Assembly (NCBI GenBank): GCA_025354965.1
Contig: JANXLW010000320.1
Span: forward strand, 1-15,700
DNA from: Betaproteobacteria bacterium
GTDB taxonomy: Bacteria > Pseudomonadota > Gammaproteobacteria > Burkholderiales > Burkholderiaceae_C
Length of the DNA: 15,700 nt
Direction: 5' to 3'
Part shown: piece by piece, positions 1-8,263 of the stretch
Layout: each line of letters opens with the position of its first letter
Position numbering within the stretch: the stretch's first letter is position 1
The notes under the pieces: model-generated
Databases searched by the model: none
What the model was told of the DNA's origin: nothing
The model's input: the letters and a program-made list of their open reading frames with translations, nothing else
Program-made: the position numbers and the translations under genes

Positions 1-843
1 CGGGCCTTGGGCGAGCTTTGGATGCGTGACGGCAAGGCGCGTGAGGGGGTTGGTGCCATGCGAGCCGGCAACGCCGCCACCGCCTGCGGCTTTGTGCTTG
101 GCGTCGAGTTGCGTGCCTGCGGCGTCGATTTAAGCTTTACCCCGGTGCTTGATCTTGATTTTGGCGAGAGCAGTGTGATTGGTGACAGGTCCTTTGCCCG
201 CGACCCGCGTGTTGTCAGCATGCTGGCCAAGAGTTTGATGCATGGTTTGCTGCAAAGCGGTATGGCCAATTGTGGCAAACACTTTCCGGGTCACGGCTTC
301 GTCAAAGCAGATTCCCACACCGACATCCCGGTGGACAACCGTAGCCTGAAGACTATTTTGGCGGATGACGCCGCACCCTATGGTTGGCTCAATACCGCGC
401 TGTGCAGCGTGATGCCTGCGCATGTGATCTACCCCAAGGTGGACACCCGTCCGGCAGGTTTTTCGTCAAAGTGGTTGGGTGACATCCTGCGTGGCACGCT
501 TGGCTTTGGTGGTGCCATTTTTAGCGATGACCTCTCTATGGCGGGCGCGCGTCTGATTGATGGCCAGCAAGCCAGTTACGCGCAGGCAGCTGTAGTGGCC
601 CTCAACGCGGGTTGTGACATGGTGTTGCTGTGCAATCAGTCGCTCACTAGCAGCGAAGGCGCAGGCAGGGCAGTGGATGAATTGATTGACGGCTTGACCG
701 AAGCACAGCTCAAAGGTGCCTGGCAGCCGCAAGAGGCCAGTGAAGAGCGCCGCCGCGCGCTCCTGCCGCAAACGCCCGCTCCGCGATGGGATGCCCTGAT
801 GGTGCAACCGGACTATATGCATGCACTGGCTTTGCTGCCCTGA
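1..843 (+). CDS. nagZ: beta-N-acetylhexosaminidase NagZ, 5' end cut by window edge
   Basis: Glycoside hydrolase family 3 enzyme that removes N-acetylglucosamine from anhydro-muropeptides in the cytoplasm during peptidoglycan recycling. The frame is open from base 1, so the true start lies upstream; by comparison with E. coli NagZ (341 residues) roughly 70-80 N-terminal residues are missing. Counting from base 7, KHFPGHG is at residues 91-97, followed by DSH at 102-104, which carries the catalytic His of the family's Asp-His dyad. MPAHVIY is at about 136-142, and SDDLSM at 173-178 carries the nucleophilic Asp. The stop is TGA at 841-843. The gene converges on the small minus-strand gene ending at 875, with only 31 bases between and no clear terminator. 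Family assignment is secure; only the start is unknown. Confidence 0.95.
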   Translation, partial: RALGELWMRDGKAREGVGAMRAGNAATACGFVLGVELRACGVDLSFTPVLDLDFGESSVIGDRSFARDPRVVSMLAKSLMHGLLQSGMANCGKHFPGHGFVKADSHTDIPVDNRSLKTILADDAAPYGWLNTALCSVMPAHVIYPKVDTRPAGFSSKWLGDILRGTLGFGGAIFSDDLSMAGARLIDGQQASYAQAAVVALNAGCDMVLLCNQSLTSSEGAGRAVDELIDGLTEAQLKGAWQPQEASEERRRALLPQTPAPRWDALMVQPDYMHALALLP

Positions 844-874
844 TCGTCATCCAATGGGGGTCAGAGGCATGCGG

Positions 875-1102
875 TCAAGGAGAACGATGCAGCCTGGGCG
901 CCGACAGGGCCGTGATCATGTCCTGGATTACTGCATCCACGTTAGGGCTTCTTGTGAGAAGCTTGGCACTTGCCAGAATGGCACGCAGTTGTTGCAGGTC
1001 TTTCACAGTGGGCGCTACCTTGATTTGGGCCAACGCGGCCGCGCTGTTGCCACCTTGAATCAGGGCGGCGACCTTGGCCGCCCACACGTGGGGCTGTGAC
1101 AT
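875..1102 (-). CDS. small conserved protein of unknown function, 75 aa
   Basis: The frame is open to 1189, but the ATG at 1102 is the likely start: an AGGA-like ribosome site lies just upstream, and the protein from there (MSQPHVWAAK...) looks like a compact helical protein. It is rich in Ala and Leu, has no signal peptide, membrane segment or cysteine, and ends in SAPRLHRSP. I recall similar short hypothetical proteins near nagZ in Comamonadaceae, but this is memory, not a search. No function can be given. It faces nagZ tail to tail and is divergent from the SUI1-type gene, so it probably has its own promoter in the 1103-1275 gap. The coding call rests on regular codon use and sensible composition. 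Confidence 0.7.
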   Translation of the reverse strand: MSQPHVWAAKVAALIQGGNSAAALAQIKVAPTVKDLQQLRAILASAKLLTRSPNVDAVIQDMITALSAPRLHRSP

Positions 1103-1164
1103 GAAGGAGTTCCTGACGATAGCTTTGTCTGAAAGGCATTTTGGCACAGGGTACCTCGTGCTAT

Positions 1165-1191
1165 CTTCGTGCGAAGCTATGTAAAACATAG
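1165..1191. repeat. two abutting small palindromes in a divergent gap
   Basis: CTTCG-TG-CGAAG at 1165-1176 is followed directly by CTATGT-AAA-ACATAG at 1177-1191. Both are perfect inverted repeats (5 and 6 base pairs). They lie between the divergent starts at 1102 (-) and 1276 (+), where an operator or 5' leader hairpin could sit. The role is unknown, and short palindromes also arise by chance. Confidence 0.4.
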
Positions 1192-1216
1192 GACAAATCA
1201 GGGCAACAGTGCCAAG

Positions 1217-1244
1217 TTCACGTGGCAGTGCTATCCCATACGAT
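1217..1244 (+). promoter_or_regulatory. weak candidate sigma70 promoter for the SUI1-type gene
   Basis: TTCACG (1217-1222) and TACGAT (1239-1244) are separated by 16 bases and each match 4 of 6 consensus positions. A start of transcription near 1251 would give a leader of about 25 bases before the ATG at 1276. An alternative is TTGGCA (1141) with an extended -10 TGCTATCTT (ending 1167). Neither is strong. Confidence 0.25.
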
Positions 1245-1275
1245 AAGCGATGACTTCACAAACACATATTCAACC

Positions 1276-1638
1276 ATGAAATCCAGATCTGCAAGCGGTG
1301 GCCTGGTCTACTCCACCGATGGCGGGCGCATGTGCCCGATGTGCCGGCAGGCGGTGAGCCGTTGTCAGTGCGGCGCCAGCAAGGCAAAGCCGGTGTTGGA
1401 CGGCGTCGTGCGTGTGTCCCGTGAAACCAAAGGTCGTGCCGGCAAGGGCGTGACTTTGGTACGAGGATTGCCACTTGACGTGCAGGCCTTGGCCGCGCTC
1501 GGCAAACAGCTCAAGACCGCCTGCGGCTCAGGCGGTACGGTAAAAGATGGTGTGATTGAAGTGCAGGGTGATCACTGCGAGCGCGTTGTGGAGATGCTGA
1601 AAAGCCAGGGTTTTACTGTCAAGCGAGCAGGTGGGTGA
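1276..1638 (+). CDS. yciH: SUI1/eIF1-family translation factor (YciH-like)
   Basis: Bacterial member of the SUI1 (eIF1) family, thought to affect the fidelity of start-codon choice on the 30S ribosome. The frame is open from 1222, but the ATG at 1276 fits the family: the protein then begins MKSRSASGGLVYSTDGG, matching the LVYSTE start of E. coli YciH. Its length is 120 residues against about 108 in E. coli. The SUI1 fold covers residues 42-118, with GKGVTLVRGL at 56-65 and the Gly-rich CGSGGTVKDG from 83. Unlike E. coli YciH, the N-terminal part has Cys at 20, 23, 30 and 32 (CPMC...CQC), which looks like a small zinc site. No clear ribosome-binding site precedes the ATG. The last 111 bases overlap the opposite-strand YgjP-like frame. 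Confidence 0.88.
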   Translation: MKSRSASGGLVYSTDGGRMCPMCRQAVSRCQCGASKAKPVLDGVVRVSRETKGRAGKGVTLVRGLPLDVQALAALGKQLKTACGSGGTVKDGVIEVQGDHCERVVEMLKSQGFTVKRAGG

Positions 1639-2106
1639 GTTTGAATCCCGAGGATCTGCAACTGAAGTTGAACTGCATAGCTGGTAGAAAGCCTTTTCGT
1701 GAGCACGTTCCTTGAGGTGTGCCAACTCGTGCACTGTGATCATTTTCAGAAACTCTGGTGGCACATCTTTGAACAGGGCTGCGATACGGATTTCGCGCTT
1801 CGACTTGAGCCGACTTCCCTGTACCCGTGACGCGGTGGTGTGCGTACCCAATGCATGCTGGACCACATGTAGCTTGCTGTCAAAGGCTACCTTGGCCAAG
1901 GGTTCGGCACCTCGTAGGTAGCTTTGCTTGAGCTCCAGCACGTAGTCATAAAGGGCTTTGTCGGTACGAATGCCGTGGCTGTCGGGGTATTTTTTCAGCA
2001 GCTGCTCGCCCAGCCTGTTACTGGCGACAAGCTGCTCGACCTGCCTCATCGTGTCTGCGGAATAGCCCAGCAGGTACTTCATCGGTCTCTGAGATGCAAG
2101 GGTCAT
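1528..2106 (-). CDS. YgjP/M48-like metallopeptidase, C-terminus probably frameshifted
   Basis: Predicted zinc metal-dependent hydrolase of the YgjP family (often annotated as M48 family metallopeptidase); the substrate is unknown. HELAH at residues 126-130 followed by His136 gives the HExxH-x5-H zinc site, and the body (LGTHTTASRVQG, KREIRIAALF) fits the family. After FYQLC (residue 144, near 1675) the sequence stops resembling the family. The remaining 48 residues are simply the antisense of the SUI1 gene. Related proteins, as I recall, end with a segment like QLEFDLRLYLTHL. Traces of this appear in the other two frames: QFNF and LTHLLA-stop (ending 1619) in one, LQIL in the other. A small deletion or indels near 1640-1675 are therefore likely. 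The start at 2106 or the ATG at 2082 are both possible. The gene is 37 bases downstream of lysS and probably co-transcribed. Confidence 0.75.
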   Translation of the reverse strand: MTLASQRPMKYLLGYSADTMRQVEQLVASNRLGEQLLKKYPDSHGIRTDKALYDYVLELKQSYLRGAEPLAKVAFDSKLHVVQHALGTHTTASRVQGSRLKSKREIRIAALFKDVPPEFLKMITVHELAHLKERAHEKAFYQLCSSTSVADPRDSNSPTCSLDSKTLAFQHLHNALAVITLHFNHTIFYRTA

Positions 2107-2143
2107 TTCTGCCGGCGCAAATTTTAAAAGGCACCCATTCGAC

Positions 2144-3697
2144 TCATGCCTCCCGGCGCAAGGCCGGGAACAAAATCACATCGCGGATGCTGGCGCTGTC
2201 GGTCAGCAGCATCATCAGCCGGTCCAGTCCGACACCGCAGCCGCCAGTGGGCGGCATGCCATATTCAAGTGCCCGAATGAAATCGTGGTCGTAGTACATG
2301 GCCTCATCGTCGCCATCTTCTTTGGCTGCCACCTGAGCCAGGAAACGGGCTGCCTGCTCTTGTGCATCGTTCAACTCGCTGAAGCCATTGCCGAATTCGC
2401 GACCCGTGATGTAGAGCTCAAAGCGCTCTGTCACGCCGGGTCGTGTATCGCTGGCCCGGGCCAGTGGTGAAATTTCGATCGGGTGTTCACAGATGAAGGT
2501 TGGCTGCCACAATTTCTCTTCCACTGTTTCTTCAAAGTACATCACCTGCAAGCTGGCCAGCGAACGAGTAGAGAGTTTGTGTTTGGCCTCAGTAAGGCCC
2601 AGCTTTCGCAGTGTGTTGATAAGCCACGGCGCAAGATCGACTTTAAGATCGGTGCTGTCCTCCAGTGTTGCGCCGGCCTCGGTATGTTTGATGATTGCTT
2701 CGCGAATTGTCAGTCGCTCGAAAGGTTGCGACAGGTCCACCGACCTGCCACTGTAAGTCAGTTGTAATGTGCCGAGAGCCCTCTGTGCCGCGTCGCGAAT
2801 CAGGGCTTCGGTGAAGGTCATCAAGTCCTGGTAGTCCCAATACGCGGCGTAGAACTCCATCATGGTGAACTCGGGGTTGTGACGAACCGAGATGCCCTCA
2901 TTGCGAAAGCTGCGGTTGATCTCAAAAACTCTTTCAAAGCCACCCACGATCAGGCGCTTCAAATACAACTCGGGCGCAATGCGCAAGAACATTTGCTGGT
3001 CCAGCGCATTGTGGTGCGTGCTGAAGGGCTTGGCATTCGCACCACCGGGAATCGGATGCAGCATGGGCGTCTCCACTTCCAGAAAATTGTGCGACACCAT
3101 GAACTCACGAATGCCACTGACAGCTTTGCTGCGGGCCACGAAGCGATTGCGTGCGGCCTCATCGGTCATCAGGTCTACATAGCGCTGGCGGTACTTCACC
3201 TCCTGGTCGTTAATGCCGTGAAACTTGTCGGGCATGGGGCGCAGGCTCTTGGTCAAGAGGCGCACGCTGGTGGCGTGGATGGATAGCTCACCGGTTTTGG
3301 TTTTAAAAACCTTGCCTTCGGCGGCCACAATGTCGCCCAGATCCCAGTGCTTGAAATCGGCATAAAGGTCGACGCCAATATCCTCGCCCTTGACGTAAAT
3401 CTGGATGCGTCCGCTACTGTCCTGCAAGGTGGCAAAGCTGGCCTTGCCCATAACCCGCTTGAGCATCATGCGCCCGGCAACCTTGGCGATTGCGCCCTGC
3501 TCGATCAGGCTTTCCGGCGTTTGACCAGCGTGCGCTGCAAACAGGTCGGCGGCGTGATCGGCAGGTTTGAAATCATTGGGAAATGCAACACCTTTGCCAT
3601 CGGCTTGCTGCTGACGGATGGCTTTGAGCTTTTCGCGCCGCTCTAACATCAGCTGGTTCTCGTCTTGGGCGGCGGGGGTAGTATTGAGTTCAGACAT
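2144..3697 (-). CDS. lysS: lysyl-tRNA synthetase, class II
   Basis: Charges tRNA-Lys with lysine using ATP in the cytoplasm. At 517 residues it is close to E. coli LysS (505). An N-terminal OB-fold anticodon-binding domain spans about residues 70-155 (KVAGRMMLKRVMGKASF onward). Then comes the class II catalytic core: motif 1 around FLEVETPML (205-213), motif 2 containing FRNEGISVRHNPEFTMMEFY (264-283), and motif 3 with GCGVGLDRLMMLL (486-498). The C-terminus ILFPALRRE is typical. The ATG at 3697 begins MSELN; no clear Shine-Dalgarno site precedes it. The gene is divergent from yggT and leads into the YgjP-like gene 37 bases downstream. It is complete, with no missing motif. Confidence 0.97.
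   Translation of the reverse strand: MSELNTTPAAQDENQLMLERREKLKAIRQQQADGKGVAFPNDFKPADHAADLFAAHAGQTPESLIEQGAIAKVAGRMMLKRVMGKASFATLQDSSGRIQIYVKGEDIGVDLYADFKHWDLGDIVAAEGKVFKTKTGELSIHATSVRLLTKSLRPMPDKFHGINDQEVKYRQRYVDLMTDEAARNRFVARSKAVSGIREFMVSHNFLEVETPMLHPIPGGANAKPFSTHHNALDQQMFLRIAPELYLKRLIVGGFERVFEINRSFRNEGISVRHNPEFTMMEFYAAYWDYQDLMTFTEALIRDAAQRALGTLQLTYSGRSVDLSQPFERLTIREAIIKHTEAGATLEDSTDLKVDLAPWLINTLRKLGLTEAKHKLSTRSLASLQVMYFEETVEEKLWQPTFICEHPIEISPLARASDTRPGVTERFELYITGREFGNGFSELNDAQEQAARFLAQVAAKEDGDDEAMYYDHDFIRALEYGMPPTGGCGVGLDRLMMLLTDSASIRDVILFPALRREA
2151..2169 (-). other. GC-rich hairpin at the 3' end of lysS
   Basis: TCCCGGC (2151-2157) and GCCGGGA (2163-2169) form a perfect 7-base-pair stem with a 5-base loop. 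It lies in the last codons of lysS, just before the stop at 2144-2146. No T-run follows directly, so it is not a standard Rho-independent terminator. It may stabilise the mRNA 3' end, or simply reflect the conserved FPALRRE codons. Confidence 0.35.
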
Positions 3698-3770
3698 AAG
3701 GCGCGCAATTGGGGGATCTGAGGGACGGCTGTTGCCGGACTGGCTTGGCCGAAAGATCAGATTTTAAGTT

Positions 3771-3800
3771 GTCAGCGCTGACTCGCTATGATGCGCTGAC
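3771..3800. repeat. palindrome plus direct repeats between lysS and yggT
   Basis: GTCAGCGCTGAC at 3771-3782 is a perfect 12-base palindrome. Its half GCGCTGAC (3775-3782) recurs as a direct repeat at 3793-3800, 18 bases further on, and also pairs with GTCAGCGC (3771-3778) as an 8-base inverted repeat. The element lies in the 207-base gap between the divergent starts at 3697 (-) and 3905 (+), next to an AT-rich TAAAAT (minus strand, 3761-3766). It could be an operator or part of a promoter. The rest of the gap shows no gene and no strong sigma70 promoter. Confidence 0.45.
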
Positions 3801-3904
3801 GTTTTCTCCCAATTAATCTACTTCGGACGGCGCCGGTTGGCATTGAACTGTTGACAACAGCGTTTGTCCGCTTGGCTTGCCTGCCGTCTGTCCCGCACTA
3901 TTTG

Positions 3905-4471
3905 ATGTTTTTCAAAATTGTTTCACTGCTGCTAGAAGTCGCCATCGGAGTGGTGGCTGGCGCCTGCTTGCTGCGGCTGTATATGCAGTACCAGCGCATT
4001 TCCATGTCGGCCAGATCAGGCAATCCGCTGGGAGGTTTTGTATTTGCGTTGTCCGACTGGCTAGTGCTACCTTTGCGGCGCTTGGTGCCAGCTTGGAGTC
4101 GTTGGGATCTGGCTAGCCTGGTTGCCGCCTATTTGTTGGAACTAACGCGATTTTTACTGTTGTGGACGCTGGCGGGGGCAGACGGTGTCTTACCTGCAGC
4201 TCCCATTTTGGCCGCCTTTGAATTGCTGCAACTCGTCATTTCAGGATTTACCGGCCTAGTTATTGTCTACGCCGTTCTGTCCTGGGTGCAGACTCAGTCG
4301 GCCATCGCAGACTTGATTGAACGCTTGTGCGCGCCGCCTTTGAGGCCGATCCGCCGCCTGGTGCCGTTGGTTGGCGGTGTTGACCTGTCGCCGCTTGTGT
4401 TTTTGGTATTGCTGCGGATTACGTCAATTTTACTGGGAAGTTTGCAGGGCATGGCCTTGACAATTATTTGA
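3905..4471 (+). CDS. yggT: YggT-family integral membrane protein
   Basis: Inner-membrane protein of the YGGT family, 188 residues, whose exact role is not settled (linked to osmotic and ion stress in E. coli and to division-associated proteins elsewhere). The frame is open from 3851, but the ATG at 3905 (MFFKIVSLLLEVAIG) puts the first membrane segment at residues 4-24 as usual. Further segments are at about 67-90, 101-126 and 158-178. The family's internal repeat is visible twice: LPLRRLVP at 55-62 followed by DLASLVAAYL, and PPLRPIRRLVP at 144-154 followed by DLSPLVFLVL. It is divergent from lysS and ends 12 bases before the accD stop, so the two genes converge with no space for a separate terminator. 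Confidence 0.88.
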   Translation: MFFKIVSLLLEVAIGVVAGACLLRLYMQYQRISMSARSGNPLGGFVFALSDWLVLPLRRLVPAWSRWDLASLVAAYLLELTRFLLLWTLAGADGVLPAAPILAAFELLQLVISGFTGLVIVYAVLSWVQTQSAIADLIERLCAPPLRPIRRLVPLVGGVDLSPLVFLVLLRITSILLGSLQGMALTII

Positions 4472-4483
4472 CCGCCAGTCGGC

Positions 4484-5356
4484 TTAGATGACGGCATCAG
4501 CGGGCTGGCGTTGCAGCATGGCCAGCGTGCTGGCTACAGTTGTGCGCAGTTCGCGGCGGTCGCAGATCAAGTCGATGGCGCCTTTGGTTTGCAAAAACTC
4601 GGCGCGTTGAAAGCCTTCAGGCAGGGTTACCCGCACGGTGGACTCAATGACACGGGGACCCGCAAAACCAATCAAGGCTTTTGGTTCGGCAATCACCACA
4701 TCACCCAAAAACGCAAACCCGGCACTCACACCGCCCATGGTGGGATCTGTCAATACGCTGATAAAGGGCAGGCCTTTCTTGGACAAGCGAGTCAGCGAAG
4801 CATTGGTTTTGGCCATCTGCATCAGACTCAGGAGGCCCTCTTGCATGCGGGCACCGCCAGTGGAGGTGAAGCATACAAATGCAACTTTCTGCTCTATCGC
4901 AGTATGAACTCCACGCACAAAGCGCTCCCCCACCACCGAGCCCATGCTGCCACCCATGAAATCAAATTCAAAGCACGCTGCCACCAGGCCGATGCCGTGC
5001 ACGGCGCCACCCATCACTACCAAAGCGTCTGTTTCGCCGGTACTCTCCAGCGCTTCCTTCAAACGCTCGGTATATTTGCGACTGTCTTTGAACTTGAGTG
5101 CATCAACCGGTAGTACTTCCTGCCCGATCTCGAAGCGGCCTTCGTTGTCCAGAAACACATTCAGCCGCGCCCGCGCGCTGATGCGATGATGGTGGGTACA
5201 AGTGGGGCAAACATTTTGGTTTTGCTCCAGGTCAGTCTTGTAGAGCACCGTTTCGCAACTGGGACACTTGATCCACAGCCCTTCCGGCACGCTGCGCCGG
5301 TCCGCTGGGTCGGTATGCTGAATTTTGGGTGGCAGAAGTTTTTCGAGCCAGCTCAT
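4484..5356 (-). CDS. accD: acetyl-CoA carboxylase carboxyltransferase subunit beta
   Basis: Beta subunit of the carboxyltransferase half of acetyl-CoA carboxylase. With AccA it moves the carboxyl group from biotin to acetyl-CoA, giving malonyl-CoA for fatty-acid synthesis. The protein has 290 residues. An N-terminal zinc ribbon uses Cys31, Cys34, Cys50 and Cys53 (CPSC...CPTC). The crotonase-like core follows, with TSTGGARMQEG at 164-174 and DPTMGGVSAGFAFLGD at 204-219, as in E. coli AccD. The start at 5356 has a good ribosome-binding site (AAGGA a few bases upstream). It lies 81 bases downstream of trpA as the last gene of the minus-strand cluster. In many proteobacteria folC follows accD; here it does not. 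Confidence 0.97.
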   Translation of the reverse strand: MSWLEKLLPPKIQHTDPADRRSVPEGLWIKCPSCETVLYKTDLEQNQNVCPTCTHHHRISARARLNVFLDNEGRFEIGQEVLPVDALKFKDSRKYTERLKEALESTGETDALVVMGGAVHGIGLVAACFEFDFMGGSMGSVVGERFVRGVHTAIEQKVAFVCFTSTGGARMQEGLLSLMQMAKTNASLTRLSKKGLPFISVLTDPTMGGVSAGFAFLGDVVIAEPKALIGFAGPRVIESTVRVTLPEGFQRAEFLQTKGAIDLICDRRELRTTVASTLAMLQRQPADAVI

Positions 5357-5437
5357 GGGAAATCCTTAATGAGGTGATGACAGAAAGGGCTTGGCTATCG
5401 CGCAGCTGTTGCCTTTCCCGCAAAGTATCAGTTTAGA

Positions 5438-6255
5438 TTATGAATCCAAAGCAGACCGGATTTCACGCAGGAACACTTGGGCGACCGGGGCGACCTGTTC
5501 TCTAGGCTGTTCGTCAATCAGCTCGATGATTTTGCTGCCAATCACCACCGCATCGGCTACTTTTCCGATGGCGCGCGCGGTGATGGCGTCCCGGATGCCG
5601 AAACCCACACCAACCGGAACGCTGACGTGCCGGCGAATGCGTGGCAGCATGGCCGCCACCGACGCCGTGTCGAGTGTGGCGGCGCCCGTAACGCCCTTGA
5701 GGGACACGTAGTAGACGTAGCCGCTGGCGACACGAGCCACCTGTTGCATGCGCTCGTCGGTACTGGTGGGTGCCAGTAGAAAGATCAAGTCCAGACCGCG
5801 GGCTTTGAGCTCCGCAGCAAAGCCTTCGCATTCCTCCGGCGGGTAATCGACAATCAACACCCCGTCCACGCCAGCTTCAGCAGCATCAGTTACAAAGGCG
5901 CTCTTGCCGTCGTGACAATCACGCTTCTGGTTGTAGCGTTCTACCGGGTTGGCATAGCCCATCAAAACCACTGGTGTAGTGGAGTTTTGGGCGCGAAATG
6001 TTCGCACCATGTCCAGCACCTGAACCATGCCGACGCCATGGGCCAGTGCCTTGTCGCTGGCCTTTTGAATCACAGGACCGTCCGCACTGGGGTCAGAGAA
6101 GGGCACACCCAATTCAATCACGTCGGCGCCGCCCGTCACCATGGCGCGCATCAATTCGGGCGTGATATCGGCAAACGGGAAGCCGGCGGTCACATAGGGA
6201 ATCAGCGCCTTGCGGCCGGTCGCTTTTAACTTGGCAAAGGTGGCAGGGATACGGC

Positions 6256-6259
<4 letters not shown>
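5438..6259 (-). CDS. trpA: tryptophan synthase alpha chain
   Basis: Cleaves indole-3-glycerol phosphate to indole and glyceraldehyde 3-phosphate; indole passes through a tunnel to TrpB. The 273-residue TIM barrel carries the catalytic Glu49 (VIELGVPFSDP) and Asp60 (SADGPVIQ), the same positions as in the E. coli enzyme. It also has YVYYVSLKGVTGA and the phosphate-binding VGVGFGIRDA near the C-terminal third. The ATG overlaps the trpB stop in an ATGA (6256-6259), so translation is probably coupled to trpB. Length and motifs are ordinary; nothing is missing. Confidence 0.97.
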
Positions 6260-7552
<1,293 letters not shown>

Positions 7553-7560
<8 letters not shown>

Positions 7561-8263
7561 TTTTTGTCATCTCTGCAAATTGTTGGTCAGCAGCTCGAAC
7601 GGCGGCGACAAACTGGTTGATTTTTTCGGGGTCCTTGATACCCTGGTTTCCGGGTCCGGACAGCTCTACCCCCGAGCTCACATCGACGGCCAGCGACTTA
7701 CACCTTGGCCGCAGCTGCAATATGCCGCGGGCCACGTTTGCAGCGTTGAGCCCACCACTCAAGACGAGGTGAGCGCTGACGTTTGGAGGAAGCTGTGACC
7801 AATTGAATGTTTGCCCAGCGCCACCATAGCCTTCGACATGCGCGTCGAGCAAGATGGCTTGGGCTGCAGAGTAATCGTGAGCGTATTTTACAAGATCAAA
7901 ATTTCGCCCAGCTTCTCCCACAGGAATGCGCGCCACCCGCAAAAACGGCCAGTTACCCTGTTGCGTGGCCACAATGCACTGCTCGGGCGTCTCTTCGCCG
8001 TGAAATTGGGCTGTGGCGCCAGCAATGTTGGCACAAGCCGCTGCTATGTTGGCGGCATGTTCGTTGACAAACAACAGTACCGGCGTGACGAACGGCGGCA
8101 GGAGTCGGGCTAGTTGCGCGGCGCGCTGCGGTGAAACATAGCGTGGGCTTTTGTCGTACAGCACAAATCCCACTGCGTCGGCCCCAGCCGCAACTGCGGC
8201 GTTGACATCGGCCTCACACGTCAGACCGCAAATCTTGATACGCGTTCGTTGCGCAGATGTCAT
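7553..8263 (-). CDS. trpF: phosphoribosylanthranilate isomerase
   Basis: Catalyses the Amadori rearrangement of N-(5-phosphoribosyl)anthranilate, the step before indole-glycerol phosphate synthesis in the tryptophan pathway. The 236-residue TIM barrel has the general base Cys12 in KICGLT, QFHGEE at about 86-91, the probable general acid Asp140 (ILLDAH), and the phosphate-binding LSGGLN (168-173) and DVSSGVE (194-200). The ATG at 8263 overlaps the truA stop as ATGA (8260-8263). The 3' end overlaps trpB by 8 bases. The order truA-trpF-trpB is shared with other proteobacteria. Confidence 0.96.

Noticed and set aside
844..874. Bidirectional terminator between nagZ and the small gene
   Set aside because: The 31-base gap has no inverted repeat with a T-run.
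1222..1275. Longer SUI1 protein starting at GTG 1222
   Set aside because: The extra 18 residues are unlike the family, and the ATG at 1276 gives the expected start before LVYST.
3851..3904. Longer YggT starting from TTG at 3851
   Set aside because: The extra 18 residues do not fit the family, and the ATG at 3905 starts directly at the first membrane segment.
4511..5113. 200-residue plus-strand open frame
   Set aside because: Antisense shadow of accD, which has intact zinc-ribbon and carboxyltransferase motifs.
5357..5437. Possible terminator between trpA and accD (GAAAGG...CCTTTC)
   Set aside because: Only 6 base pairs with a loop over 20 bases and no T-run; not credible as a terminator.
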